Assembly: GCA_008638375.1 (NCBI GenBank)
Contig: CM018052.1
Location: 18,194,450-18,258,449 of the forward strand
DNA length: 64,000 bases
DNA from: Nyssa sinensis
Lineage: Eukaryota; Streptophyta; Magnoliopsida; Cornales; Nyssaceae
Reading direction: 5' to 3'
Shown here: positions 48,112-61,300 of the stretch, in pieces
Layout of the letters: each line of letters begins with the position of its first letter
Position numbering within the stretch: the first letter of the stretch is position 1
Notes under the pieces: generated by a model
Databases searched by the model: none
What the model was told of the DNA's origin: nothing
The model's input: only the letters and a program-made list of their open reading frames with translations
Translations under genes and position numbers: made by a program

Positions 48112-51100
48112 AAAAATAAGTGTGTGCGGGTGGCAGAGTGTGTGTGTGTGGGCTGGTGTGTACAGCCGTGAGTGTGTGTTGGTGCGGGTGTGTGTGCATG
48201 AGTCATATAATATACATATAAAATGCACAATATCAACTTTGCATTTAATGCAAAGCTGTATTGTGAAAGGAAGGAGTGGCTAGAATAGTAGGGAAGTCAA
48301 AAAGGGAGTGGGAAGAGAGAGAAATAGGCTACTGCAGGTGACTTTACGTGTGGAATGGTGTATATATGTATGTGTATAGGTTGGGTGTGTGCATGGGATA
48401 GACAGAAAGTCAGAGAAGGGAGAGACTGAATTAGGGGAGTCGTGAAGCACTGAGAGAGTCAGAAGCTTGGATCTGAGGGGAGGAAAACGAGAAGAAGAGG
48501 GAGAACTACACCAAGGAAATCAGAAAAGAGGTAACCGATTGGTTTCTGTTTTAATTTCTCTAAGCATGATAATTAGTTTGAATGTTACGACCATGTTAAA
48601 CATGAAATGTGGTTTATTTTGCAAAAGGAATCACTGAAAAAGATTAAGAAATGAAAAAGAAAACTTAAATTGTAGGTAAGGGCGATAATACGGGTTTCAT
48701 GAATTTTGTGTTCAAAACTTTGTTTTAAGTTTGAGAAAATGACCCCCATTGATGCAGAAAACATTTTGGGATTAAAATTGGGTTCTAACAGTGACTTAAC
48801 AGTCACGAAAATAAGAAGGGATGGTTGGCCGAAAAACCGGCCGGAGGGGTTTAACCCTCTATTCGTGAAGATCTAGCACATTAAATCAAAAACAAGCACT
48901 GGATATGAGATCCCTATAAAAAATGGAAGGAAATGGCATTTGGAAAATCAAAGAAATCGACTAAAAATGGGTTTCCATCGCCGGAGATGGTGATGGAAGC
49001 CTAATGGCTACTTACCGGAATATCGAGGGGGATGATGAATAGTGTCCCCCCCTTGCAGTGTCGTTTGGGCCTCTTTTTCTTTTAAAATTTTGGGGCTCTT
49101 AGTAGGCTGAGTTAATTTGGGCCAAGAAAAGAAAAAGAGGGAGGGGAAGAAGAAAGTGGGCCTAAAGGGGGCTGGGCCCAATCGTCAAAATAAAAAAAAA
49201 AAGTAAAAATAAAAAGGGGGGGTTACACAAGAAATGCGGTTGAGGAGGATTGAACCGTGGTGGCGCGTGTGGAAAGAGGTACGTGTGACCAAGTTGACAG
49301 GACAATCCCATGTCAACTTTGGTGCACAAATATATATATATATATTATATTATATATAACTTCATTTAATTAATTAAATTAAATTAAACACACCGAAATG
49401 GCCCGGAGCCCAAATTAGACAAGTCATATATGTATTTTAACTATCTTGGACCTCCTGAGACCAATGGTGAGGTCCATGATGCAAGACGAGCTCCAAAAAA
49501 ATAAAAGACCCGTAACAACATTAAAAATTACCAAAATGCCCCTGAGTTAAAATGCAGTCAAACGAACTCCGATTTAAGTAAACGAATAGTGGAGTTTTAT
49601 TATTTCAACAATTCCAGACTCAACCGTGGAGTTCAATTCATGAAAAGAGGCCTCGGGTTGGAAGGATCCGTAAAAGTACAAAATGATCGTTTTGCCCTTT
49701 TTAGCCCGGATATCCAAATTGAATTCCGTGAAAGCCTAAACCAACTTTCTTTGACATTCCGAACTCAATAGTAGAGTTTATTTTTGCAAAATAGAAAATT
49801 ATAAAATAAAGACATAAAATTTGATGAATAGCATAATTCAAATAGCAAATGAACTGAGTTATATTTTATGGTTTTAGGGACACCGAAAGGCAAGAAGAAG
49901 GTGGTCTGACCTTCTACATTATCACTGTTAGTTCAGCTACACCGTGAGCATGATTTCTTAGGGTTGGGAACAACCTATCAGGTATGATGTTGTGCTAATG
50001 TAAGAAATGGGGTTAAGTTTAAGGATACTTTATGGGTGAATTGATTGATTTATTTGCTTAGCTGTTGTTTGGGAATTATTTAGATTATGATTATTTGATG
50101 ACTTGGAATTGGTTGTTTACGTGTTTTGTGTTTCTTACATTCTTGAGAATTGGTAAAGTGACGAATGTGATTGTAACCATGTGATTAGATTGATAGTGTG
50201 AGGTATGAATTCATGTGGAATAAGTTGGTGATTTAAATATTATTGTTGCTTTAAATGTGGTATATCATTGAAAGTATACTTCATTGAGACTATGTTGTTG
50301 TGTGATGAATGCAAGGCATATTAGCATAGGGTGAATTCCTTGGACACATGGTGTGAGTTGAGCATGCGGTGCCATACATTATGAGGGTCTAGATCCTGTG
50401 GTGAAAAACCCAAAATTGGCCATTGCATTGGTACCCAGATCCATCGGGTGGAGGCCCGTAAAGGGAATTGGTACTCTGATCCAACAGGGAGAGGCTCGTA
50501 ATGGAGACATGAGTGTGGCATTGAGTACATGGGTGTGTCATGCATACTTTCATTACATTATATTAATGGAATTGGAAAGCATTTAGAGATAAATGTACAC
50601 TTTGCACATGCCACGCCTTAATCTTGTTTTTTGCATTAGCATTACATTGTACCAGCAGTTGAGCTGACCCATTCGTGGGACATCATATTACAAATGATGC
50701 TCTAGAAACTTGAGACTTGAGACTTGAGGAAGTCTTAAAGCACAGAGGAGACATGAGTCATGGAGACCTTAGGCTCGTGGGGCATATGTTGATATTGTAT
50801 CAGGGCATAAGCCCCAAACTATTTCATGTTTATTTGTTGTTATGAAACAATAGGCAAGGCCTTATGGATTGTAATGGAACAGTGAATTGAATTAGTGTTT
50901 GAAATGCATGTGATTGTACTTTATTTATTTCCTTTTTGTTTGTTTCCCTCGCGCCTCGGGTTCGTGGAAATTCGGGGCGTGACACACACCATGCCAATAT
51001 GCCTTGATTCCACCATGCAATCATGCAGTCTAAATAAAGTATTTTACCAACACATGGACCATGCTTTAAATAATGCATTCCACTTAAAGCAACAATAATA

Positions 51101-52042
51101 ATATTTGAATCACCAAACCTCTTCCACATGCATGTATGCTATGTATAATCAATTTAAACACGTACTTAAATCACATATTCACAATCTTGACAACTCTCCA
51201 AGAACATAAATCATGTACAACACTAACACATAGAACAAATCATAACTCCAAAGAACAACAAAGAACGCCTAAGCACTAAACAATCAACTCTAGGTTTTGT
51301 TATGAAGCAACCATTCTCTATATGATCGTCTAACATCAAATAAACATATGATTCATTCAATCAACATGTAAACCATTCCTAAACTTAATCCTATTCCTTA
51401 CTTAGCAAAATATCATACCTGGATGGGTGTGTCTCAACCCTAAGGAATCGTGCTCGCTATGTAGCTGAACTAATCAGTGAGAATGCAGTCCTTTTTATTC
51501 TCTCTAACCGGAAGGCCTAGATTGCCTTCTCCTTGCCTTTCAGTGTTCCTAAAATTACGAAACATAACTCAGTCTATTTCTACTTGAATTATGCTATTCA
51601 GCAAATTTTATGCTTTTATATCATGAGTTCCTATTTTACTAAAATAAACTCTACCATTGAGTCTAGAATGTCGAAGAAAGTCGGTTTAGGCTTTTGCAGA
51701 ATTCAATTCGGGCATCTGTCCTAAAAGGGGTAAAATGGTCATTTGTACTTTTACGGGTTCTCACTTCTTGAGACCTCTTTTCATAAATTGGACTCCACCA
51801 TTGAGTCTGGAATGCTTGAAATAATAAAAATTCACTATTCTTTTATTTTAATCGGAGTCCGTTTGACTACTTTTTGATTTAGGAGCATTTTGGTAATTTT
51901 TCCTTTAAATTAATTATTATTTTATTACTTGGGGTCAAAATCTGATTATCCAAAATTCTGGATCAATTTCTAATTATCATAAAGTCCTATTCCAATTTGG
52001 AATAGCCAAACAATGGGTATCACTTAAACCTTGGATAGCTTA
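47265..52042. mobile_element. Group B long LTR, left part, interrupted twice
   Basis: Left end TGTCACTCCTTGAATTTCC at 47265. The sequence runs to 47882, is broken by the inverted relative 47883-50984, and resumes at 50990 with blocks shared with 36245-43510 (AGCAAAATATCATACCTGG, ATTGAGTCTAGAATGTCGAA). At 52043 a group A element begins, and the remaining right end lies beyond it, outside the window. It has no gene. Confidence 0.78.
47883..50984 (+). mobile_element. Group B solo LTR, opposite orientation, inserted in another group B LTR
   Basis: Left end TGTAAATATTTGAATTTTTG, right end ATTCGGGGCGTGACA; 3102 bases; target duplication CACAC at 47878-47882 and 50985-50989. Its right half is the reverse complement of the left half of the host LTR (GCTGACCCATTCGTGGG, GGGGCATAAGCCCC). 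TA and TG microsatellites lie at 47978-48110 and 48120-48200. The length matches the copy at 58343-61446 (3104). Confidence 0.93.
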
Positions 52043-55000
52043 TGTCACAACCCGAAACCCACCCTCTGCGGATCTCGTGTCGGGACCGCCACCCTTCGGC
52101 CTAAGGGCCTTAGGGCAAGGCTCACAAAAGCAGCGGTATCGAATAGATGTGCGACATGTGGTTTGCGGAAGCGTGAAAAACTTTTTTTTTTCTTTTTTCT
52201 TTTCTTATTTATAAATTTTCTTACATCCGTTCGGTACTGCTGCTCTTCATTGCGGTACACATGATAATATATTCAGAGCATGAATAAAAGTTCTAAGGCT
52301 TTATACATATTTCATAATCGAATGCCTCTAGGGCTTAAGTACATATTATCCAAAGTTTATTACATCATAATCCATCCAATTACAGATTCTAACTACTTCC
52401 AAAAGTCCATAATCTCATACAGCCCTTAGTCATTATCCCAAAATGGAGCACGGCTCCCACTCCACGTGAGTACCTAAAAAATGTTAGGGAATGGGGTAAG
52501 CTTCGAGAAGCCTAATGAGTAATTCCTACATTTGTCATGGGGATTCAATTGGCAGTGGTTTCGCACGTGAGAGTTTATAAAATACTCACTACCAATTGCT
52601 CAAACATTTTAGAACACAGAGTATAGGCATTCTTAAAAAAAATAGCTTTGAAACAATTAAAGTATTCAAGCTAAATACACATTTCTTCAAGTAGAGTATA
52701 TGCAATTTAAAAGCATATAAACATGTACAATAAATGGGGGGTTAAAAACCTGCTTCCATTTTCAAAAGCGTTACTTCAAAACATATAAACATGCATAGGA
52801 AAATGGGGGTAAAACCTGCTTCCATTTTTGAAAACCATTTGTCATCTTTTCACTTTTTAATAAGAGGATCCGTTTCGAACCAGACCCCAGTTTTACTTAT
52901 GAGAGATCTCGTTGCCTGGGGGATTAGATCCTGCTACCGGGCATTTTTCTGGATTGAGAACCCGAAGGGAACTCAATAATTTGCGATGCTTATGCATCAT
53001 TATCCTGTAAAACTTAGCTTCTTCAAGAAATGCTTTTTATGAGCATTTAAACATGACTTATTCAAGAAATGCTTTTTTTGAACATTTAAACATGACTTAT
53101 TGAAGAAATTCTTTTTATGAGCATTTAAAATATGATGTTCATGACTTCACAATGAATTTTGAAATATTTGGAATAAACAACTTCAGAACATGTAAACATG
53201 TTAAATACTTTCAAAGAGAACTGTAATAAAAATTATTCGTTGAGCATGTCACAAGAGGATATGTAAGAACAGAATATTTTAAAATAGGAATCATGAAATA
53301 TTGAAGTCAACACTCAATGCTCAGATATTTTGAAACTTAAAACATCTTCAAATCCGTGGAATTAAATCTCCACTTCAAATGCAAGGTTACTCACCTCGGT
53401 CCTTAGGGTCAGTGCTAATAATGCGCTTTCCCACTTCCTCTGTAGTTCCTAAGAACAATTCATTCATAATCTCATTAACTTCATATCACTGTAATATCAC
53501 CTACTGATGCTTCTTAACTTATGCCTAGGTCATATTTAATCCGAGATCTTAGTGGTATTCTTAAGGTATATTCTTCTAGTAGCTTCATTAAATCCAAAGA
53601 CTCTTGTTCATTACTTCACATATTTACGTATCGGGACTGTTCGTAATCCATCTCAAAATATGTACCGTACTATTTAGGTTGGTACATCGACAGCGTTTTA
53701 ATTTACTGTCAGTTGACTTGTGCTATTTATCAAATTTTATGTCTTTTTACTTTACATATCTCTTTTGGTCAAACGGACGCTTCCATTGAGTCCGAAACGT
53801 CGAAGAAAGTCAATTTAGACCTTCACAGGTTTTAATTTGGCTTTCGGGGTACTAGGGGAAAAATGGTAATTTTACCCCTTTACGTGTCACTATTTTTTAG
53901 GGTTCCGTCTCGTAAAACGGACCCCAGCATTGGTCTTAGAACGGTCAAAATAGTAAGGATACTCTATTCATTCGTTTAATTTGGACTTCGTTTGGGTCAT
54001 TTAATGTTCAAGGGCAAAATAGTAATTTTGCTTATTCAATAAAATAATTAAATAAATTATTTTACTATTTTATTATTTTTCCAGGGGCGTATTTGAATTT
54101 ATTTTTCAAAATCTGGGCCAAAACAGAATTTTCTACGGTTTTGGGTCAATCTGTAATTAACTAAAGTTTAGGTAGGTTTATTTTATTTTACTTTAATTTA
54201 ATAAACCAGTGGGTTTAGTCCCTAAAACCCTAGACCGGTTCAGGTAGCCCATGAACCAGCCGGTTTGTCCGGTTCAAGGCGTAATGCTGACGTCATGATG
54301 ATGTCAGCCCTAAAATTTAAACTTAAAAATCATTTAAGTCAAAACAGCGTAGCTTCGGTTTAAAGGTTTCAATCGTTTTGCGGTAGGGTCAGAGCCCAAC
54401 CCGAGACCGACCCAGATCCAATCCGGTCCACGCCAAAACAGTCCCTTCCTCGCCCGTTTTTCCGGCAGTCCCCCCAGCCACCACTTCCGTCGCTGGTGGC
54501 TGGAAACTACAAGTTTTAACTTTTTAAAACTCCATTTTTCAATGTCGGTTTTCGCTGCTTTTCACACCGAAACATCCCTAAAACATTTTAAAACCTTTTT
54601 GCTTTGTTTTTGGTCCCTAAAAACCGAGCTACAGCGCATGAAGGTTGGCAAACCCTCATGAAGCCGTGACCTGCGAATGGCCTTTTCTCCCTTATTTTTG
54701 AAGCAAATCACTTGGTTTTTGTTTCATTGTGACCCTAAGAGCATCTAGTTTTGGCCCCTGTGAGTCAAATGGACTCTCACTCAAGTTGATTTTTCTGCGC
54801 AGTTTCAAAGCTTGAAAAATGGTGGTTTTCATGGCTACTGTTTCTATGGCTTTTGTGGGCTTTATTTTCATGTTTTCATTCAGGTATATACATCCTAAAC
54901 AACATGCATGCTTAAAATAAACTAAATAGCTTATAAACATATGAAAATTTTTAGAGAGAGAAAGTGATAGTTTTATGTATTCACCTCAGTTTGGGTGGTG

Positions 55001-55047
55001 ATTGTTGACCCTCTCCAATTCTGATCTTTCCTTCTCCTCCTTAGAAA

Positions 55048-55096
<49 letters not shown>

Positions 55097-55517
55097 GCTT
55101 GGACGAATGGTGTGTGTGTATGTATGAAATGTGCATATGTGTATATAGATATATACTTAATCATCACCATTCTGATTTTGCCCCAATTACTAACTTAACT
55201 TATGGCAGCCTTCTTCATGAGTGCTTCTTCAAGCTACTGTTTAGGGGCAGGCCATCATGGCTGGTTGTGTGCATATATATATATATATTTAATATTACAC
55301 TCACATGCTAACACACTAACATATACGTACACACCCTTCACCCAACACACTGTACACACCTTCTGCCATGTTTATTTATTTATTTATATATATATATGTA
55401 CATTTATTTAATTACACGTATTAAAAGATACACATGTATATTAATGCACACACCTTCACTTATTTATGCATATTATAATATTTACTATTTCACCTTTGTT
55501 TTATTTCATTTATTATG

Positions 55518-55550
<33 letters not shown>

Positions 55551-55847
55551 TATTTTCCTTATAATATTATTATTATTATTATTACTTAATTTATTTATGA
55601 AATGTTCATGCCTAATCTTATACCCGAATGAAGGGTCGGCGGTTAATGTGAAAACATGCAATTATTGCGGGACTAACAGAAACAGGTTGATGATTGCAGC
55701 GAAAGTGATGTACAGTCGTCTTGGTTTTCTGAGACTTATACTAGAAGTTCACATGTCGGGTTCGAAATTGACCCCGTGTTCTCAAGTCCCGGTTACTAAT
55801 TAGTCGTTAGTGCTTCATTGAGTCGTTAGTCGGGTCGGGGTATTACA
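52043..55847 (-). repeat. 3' LTR of the gag-only element (group A)
   Basis: Left end TGTCACAACCCGAAACCC, right end CGGGTCGGGGTATTACA; 3805 bases. In the coding (minus) sense it begins TGTAATACCCCGACCCG. A minus-sense TATATACAC near 55146 followed by a GA tract (CT at 55050-55086 on plus) marks a plausible promoter and 5' leader. ATT microsatellites lie at 55512-55551 and 55564-55584. Central motif copies near 53778 and 53923. Confidence 0.93.
55512..55584 (+). repeat. ATT microsatellites
   Basis: Two ATT/TTA runs, about 40 and 21 bases, separated by TATTTTCCTTATA. Confidence 0.95.
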
Positions 55848-55860
55848 TCTTTCCCCCTTA
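55848..55860 (-). promoter_or_regulatory. Polypurine tract of the gag-only element
   Basis: Minus-strand TAAGGGGGAAAGA directly before the LTR start TGTAATACC. The same stretch can be read as the end of a Del/Tekay pol (SSFEDKTLLRGKDVI), which in that clade overlaps the LTR border. Confidence 0.88.
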
Positions 55861-55874
55861 AAAGAGTTTTGTCC

Positions 55875-57070
55875 TCAAAACTCGAGTATTCTTAATTTTA
55901 TGAGTTCTAGCCTCCACGTATATTCTATTGAAATTAACGGCAAGTCTATATATAAGCAGAAATTAAAGGGTGTACCTAATTGACCTTTTGAAGGTTGTGC
56001 AGCATTAGAAAATATATTGTACACTCGTCCGTACCTCACAGGTTCTTTCCCGCTTCCTCTTGGTCTCTCAGCCGTTGGGGCTTGGGATTGTGGTGCTGCC
56101 GAAGAAGCTATCACCGTGGGCTCTTTAGTGCCCTGACTCCACTTTGGGCAGTCCTTTATGAGATGCCCAGATTTCCCGCATTTATAGCACGCCCCAGTAA
56201 GACGTCGGCAGTCCCCAAAATGGTATTTCTGGCATGTAGGGCACTGAGGAGTCCCCGACGTCTTTTGCTGGCGTTACTCTCATTATTGACAGAAGCCTTA
56301 CTCCTGACTTTTGCCCCAATCTTCTTCATCGTTTGGGGAGTGGGGCTAATCTTTTTCTTGTCCTTCTTTTGGGATAAGGCAATCCCAGCCCTCTCAAAGA
56401 TCTTAGCACGATCTACTACTGCATTATATGTGGGAAGTTCAAAAGGTTCAAGCCGGTATCTAATGCTATCCTTGAGGCCGCTTTCAAACTTATTGGCTTT
56501 CAGGTCTTCCGTTTGGACCATGTGGGGTGCAAATCGGGCTAATTTCATAAACTTGGCTTCATACTCGACCACTGTCATTGTCCCCTGGGTCAGGATTGAA
56601 AACTCCGTTATCTTTTGATTTTTCAATGACCTGGGGAAATATTTATCATAGAAGACTTCCAAAAATCTCGTCCAGGTCATTGGTGGCTCTCTCTCCTTTT
56701 CTAGAAGCCACCACTCATAAGCTGCGTCTTTGAAAGTGAAGGCAGCATAGGAGACCTTTTGCTCCTCCGTGCATGGCATAACAGTAAATATGCGCTCCAT
56801 CTCCTTTACCCCTGACTCAGCATCGATGGAGGTATCCAACCCGTCAAACCTAGGAGGTTTGAAACCTTGGAACATCTTATAGCTTGATGTATTCATTCCT
56901 TCAGTAGGTTGTCCTGGGTTGTGTGGTACTCCGGGGTTCTGTACCGGTGGTGGTGTGGTTCTACTTTGGGCTTGGATACCAATCATTGTCTGAGCCATTA
57001 TCTCCAAGAGAAGCTCGACCCTATCCAATCTTTCATCAGGGTTTCTCGTATTCCTTCTTATATTTACCAT
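55875..57070 (-). pseudogene. gag: Gag of a Del/Tekay-like element, frameshifted, then cut
   Basis: The structural protein that packages the element RNA. The start is taken at the Met of MVNIRRNTRNPDERLDRVEL (57070). Retrotrans_gag domain: KPPRFDGLDTS, SYAAFTFKDAAYEWW, TWTRFLEVFYDKYFP, MTVVEYEAKFMKLARFAPHM. A frameshift near 56260-56280 diverts this frame to a stop at 56156; the other frame supplies the two zinc knuckles CPTCQKYHFGDC and CYKCGKSGHLIKDC (about 56250-56140). It then reads through a Ser/Pro/Gln linker to GRVYNIF, where gag normally meets protease. After NAAQPS the text no longer fits protease, and the frame ends at 55875. The FEDKTLLRGKDVI-like pol end appears just below, in another frame. 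So a deletion from the gag-pro boundary almost to the pol stop is the simplest reading. Confidence 0.92.
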
Positions 57071-57233
57071 GATTACTGAAAGAAAACACACATCTGTTAA
57101 CCTTTTCATCATATAAGGTTACATTCACTTATTTTCAGGTCTCAAGGTTTAATATGTCGTTATCCTTGATTTCATGGTGTTTTATAATCTATATTTACTT
57201 CTTATCTTCGTTACATTGTTCTTATTTAACTAC

Positions 57234-57520
57234 GGGTCCCATACCCCACCTTCATTTCACGTACTTTAGAACACCAACGTCATGTTACTACGGGTCCCAT
57301 ACCCTGCCTTTATATCATATCACATACTTCACATATCTATTTCATGTACTGCGGGTCCCATACCCCGCCTTCATTTTGTATCGCATACTTCACATATCTA
57401 CTTCATATACTGCGGGTCCCATACCCCGCCTTCATATCATTTCACGTACTTCACATATCTATTTCACACAACGCGAGTCCCATACCTCACCTTCATATCA
57501 TATCATGAACTTCACATATC
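57234..57520 (+). repeat. About 60-base tandem array in the gag 5' leader, hairpin core
   Basis: Five copies of GCGGGTCCCATACCCCGC followed by CTTCAT..TCACATAC/ATCT, starting near 57233, 57290, 57351, 57412 and 57472. The core pairs GCGGG with CCCGC. It lies between primer site and gag, so it would be in the 5' leader of the RNA. Confidence 0.88.
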
Positions 57521-57600
57521 CTAGGTAGCCTAAGACCTACCTAACTTATAGTTTTGTTCTAACTCATCTAGTGTCACTAAGTTTGTTCAAGTGAACCTAG

Positions 57601-57613
57601 TGCTTTGATACCA
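57601..57613 (-). promoter_or_regulatory. Primer-binding site, initiator-Met tRNA type
   Basis: Minus strand TGGTATCAAAGCA, three bases from the LTR end, close to the usual plant gypsy site TGGTATCAGAGC. It fixes the strand of the element and the 5' side at the right. Confidence 0.9.
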
Positions 57614-58342
57614 CTCTATCACGACCCGAAACCCACCCTCTAAGGATCTCGTGTCGGGATCGCCACCCTTTGGCCCGAGGGCCTTAGGGCAAGGCTCACA
57701 TAAGCACTGATATCGAATAGATGTGCGACATGTGCTTTGCGGAAGCGTGAAAAACTCTTTTTTTCTCTTTTCTTTTCTTTTTTAGAAATTTTCCCACATC
57801 CGTCCGGTACTGCCGCTCTTCATAGCGGTACACATGATAATACATTCAGAGCATGAATAAAATTTCTAAGGTTTTATACGTATTTCATAATCGAATGCCT
57901 CTAGGGCTTAAGTACATATTATCCAAAGTTTATTACATCATAATCCATCCAATTATAGATTCTAACTACTTCCAAAAGTCCATAATCTCATATAGCCCTT
58001 AGTCATTATCCCAAAATGGAGCACGGCTCCCACTCCTCGTCAGTACCTGAAAAATGTTAGGGAATGGGGTGAGCTTCGAGAAGCCCAATGAGTAATTCCT
58101 GCATTTGTCATGGGGTTTCAATTGGCAGTGGTTTCGCACGTGAGAGTTTATAAAATACTCACTACCAATTGCTAATACATTTTAGAACACAGAGTATAAG
58201 CATTCTTAAAACAGATAGCATTGAAACATTTAAAGTATTCAAGCTAAATACACATTTCTTCAAGTAGAGCATATGCAATTTAAAAGCATATAAACACGTA
58301 TAATAAAATTGGGGGGGGGGGGGGGCTAAAAACCTGCTTCCA

Positions 58343-61300
58343 TATAAAGATCTGAAAAATGAGGAAAAATTTTTCGTTTTGCCGGTAGAACATTTTGCAT
58401 GCACAGTTTTGTCGGTAAAAGCCGGTTTTGTCGGTAAAGCATATATAGGCATGATTTCACCGTTTGACATGTTTAGAGGCATATTTGGAGTGTGTTATAG
58501 AAAAGAAATATGCTTAGAATATTGTGAGGTAACTGCTGTACGAATTTCAGCAAAAAAAAAAAAAAACAGTTTCTGAAATTGGACAAAAAGGGCACTCGGG
58601 TGACCCGGGTGGAAACGGCCAAAAACTGACCTCAAACGAAAATGTTTCCTTCTGGAAGTTTTCATTTAAAATAATTTCATAAACATTAGATAAAATGAAA
58701 TTTTGAATTGAAGTGTTTAGGAATGGGTTTTAGAGTAACGGTTTCCGGGCTCATTAAGGGCAAAATGGTCATTTGCCCTTAACCCTTTGGTCCCTCACTA
58801 TAAATAGGACACTTAGACACACATTTATATAGAATTCATTCTGTATATGCAGCAAGTCACGTTCTTGAGAGAGAGAGAGAGAGAGAGAGAAAAGCCCTAG
58901 ATTTTTCAACTTTCAAGCTACCGAAAAACACCTTTCGAGCGGGAATTTTGGCAAAACTTCCTTCTGAGAAGTTGTTTGTCTCCACGAGTACTATATTCTC
59001 ACTGAACAGTTTGGAATTCCAACAAACACAGCCACCGCAGTTTAAGAAAAACTGATTTTAGGTATGGTTTCTTGCTAAGCTAGGAATAGATTTAGTTTTT
59101 CCTACCTTATTACATGTTGTTTGACTAGTTTTGATGTTTATTTCATGGTAGGAAGTTATCTAAGCGGTGTTACTTTGAAGGACTTAGAGTTAGTAATTTG
59201 GGGCTTTATGTATTCTTTGGTTTATTTGATGTTTTGTTGCCATGAAAATGACTTATCTTATCTTTGTATTTTATTGCTATATTTGATGTGTATTTATGTG
59301 ATATTTACTTGACATCTTGGAAGGGAACTGGTTGTGTAATGTATTAGTCTTTTATGTGATTTTAGTGACTTAGTGAAATTCATTGTGGTTGGTGAAATGG
59401 AGACATTGTGGCTTGAAAATATGTTAAGGTGTGTGGTTATGACCTATGTTATGTGAAGCATGGTATGGAAATTTAAAGTTATGAATCATGTGGGGTTTAG
59501 AGGCATGACTTGAAAATGCACACCATTTGTTTGATCATTTGTCACATTGAATTTGCATGATGAAATCATGGCATCTTGGCATAGTGTGATTCCTTGGAAA
59601 CATGGTGTGGGTCAGCACGCGGTGCTGGATATTATGAGGGTGTAGATCCTGTGGTGAAAAACCCAAAATTTGGCCGTTGGTACTCTTTTTCATCGGGGAC
59701 ATACCGAAAACGAGACATACGAGATGGTACTCATGCCAGCGGGGAAGGACTGTATCATGAGACATGGGTGTGGCATAGAGTTTGCATGTGTGAGTCATGC
59801 ATAGTGTGTTTGCATTGCATTAAACAACGGGAAGGAAAATTATATCTTGAAATTGTACACTTGCACGTCACGTCCTAAATTTGTTACTAGTATTAGTGAG
59901 TGATCATACCAGCAGTTGAGCTGACCCATTCGTGGGCAATATATATTTCAAATGAGACACCAACTGCTTGAGACTTCCTTGAGTGTTGAAGAAAAAGGAA
60001 GGGAATGGATTTTGTGGAAGATTGGCCCTTGGGGGCATGTTTTGAATGTACGGGCATAAGCCTAATTTGTTATTTTTACTTTTGAGAAATGTATGGACTT
60101 GAGCAAATTGTAACTTTAGGCCTTGGGCCATTTTGAAAATGTATGAGTTGGAACTCAAATGAATGCATGATGTTTTATTTAAATGTGTACTAGAGGCTAC
60201 TTGATATTTGGGAGTTAAATGTGTACTATATGGATGTGTTGGAAATGGAGGATGTAGGTTTAATTTGATGGATTTGTGGCCACTGAATGAGGGTGGATTG
60301 TTGATGAATTTATGTTCATATATCTTGTGAAAATTAGGTGGAAAAACACTTAAAGAAACAAAGGAAACTATATCCAAATTTTGGTAAATTAAAGTGAGAA
60401 ATTAAGCATGCAAAACACCCATGAAAATAAATGAGAAAAATGCGTGAAATGGGGACTTAGAAGCTAGGGAATTTGGGCTGAAAATGTGTGAAAAAGGGGC
60501 TTGAAAAACTTGAAAGAAAATTCAAAAATTGGAAAAATTGGTTGCAGCCATGAACAGTAACTTGAAAAATATCAGAAACTGCTCTCTGTGCTACAGTACC
60601 TTGAACAGTGCAAGAACCAGCCCCAACTGCCGCAGCCCGTGCGCCCCTCGCCGCGCTTGTGCCTGCACGCTGCGCTCCCCATGCCGCGCGTCTGCTGCTG
60701 CCCATACGCGCGCCCACTGCTGCCTTGCATGCTGCCACCTGCTGTCCAACCCATGGGCAGCCATTGTTTTGGCCATGTTATGACCTATCTTCCAGGGGTA
60801 TTCTGAGGCCATTAAATCACAAGTTTGATCCAAACTTTTGAGTTCATTTTAGACCATTTTAGGCCATTATATAAAGCCAAGTTGGGGCAATTTATGGGAC
60901 ACTTTTTAGGCATAAATCAAGGCCATGTTTGGCCATTTACTTGGACTACTTTTAGGTGAGATTTCTTGACCCATTTATGGACTATATCTTAGACTATCTT
61001 TGGGGTCATTTGAGACATCATTTTAAGGAAGTTTTTTGGAGATACTTTAAGGCTATTTTAAGGGTCATTTTTAAACATGATTTAAATTGTTTGGGGCGTT
61101 AATTGGAATAAGCATTTAAGTTTAATCTTGACCACTTCTTGGACTACACCTTAGGGTATTTTGAGCCCTTTTTGGGCAACCGTTATAAGGCACTTTGAAA
61201 AAAGGTTTTGAGAACCGTTTTTAAATATGAATTAACGTATTTGGGCATTAATTGAGAGGAGTACTTGAGCTATGTTGAGGAACGATTTTGAGTTATATTG

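Noticed and set aside
55995..56618. 207-codon plus ORF
   Set aside because: It is antisense to the recognised gag domain.
57601..57613. tRNA gene at the primer-binding sites
   Set aside because: Only the 3'-end complement is present, without a cloverleaf.
60457..60833. Ala/Arg/Gly-rich ORFs on both strands
   Set aside because: Produced by the GC-rich, stop-poor island in the solo LTR; several frames are open at once, which argues for composition rather than coding.
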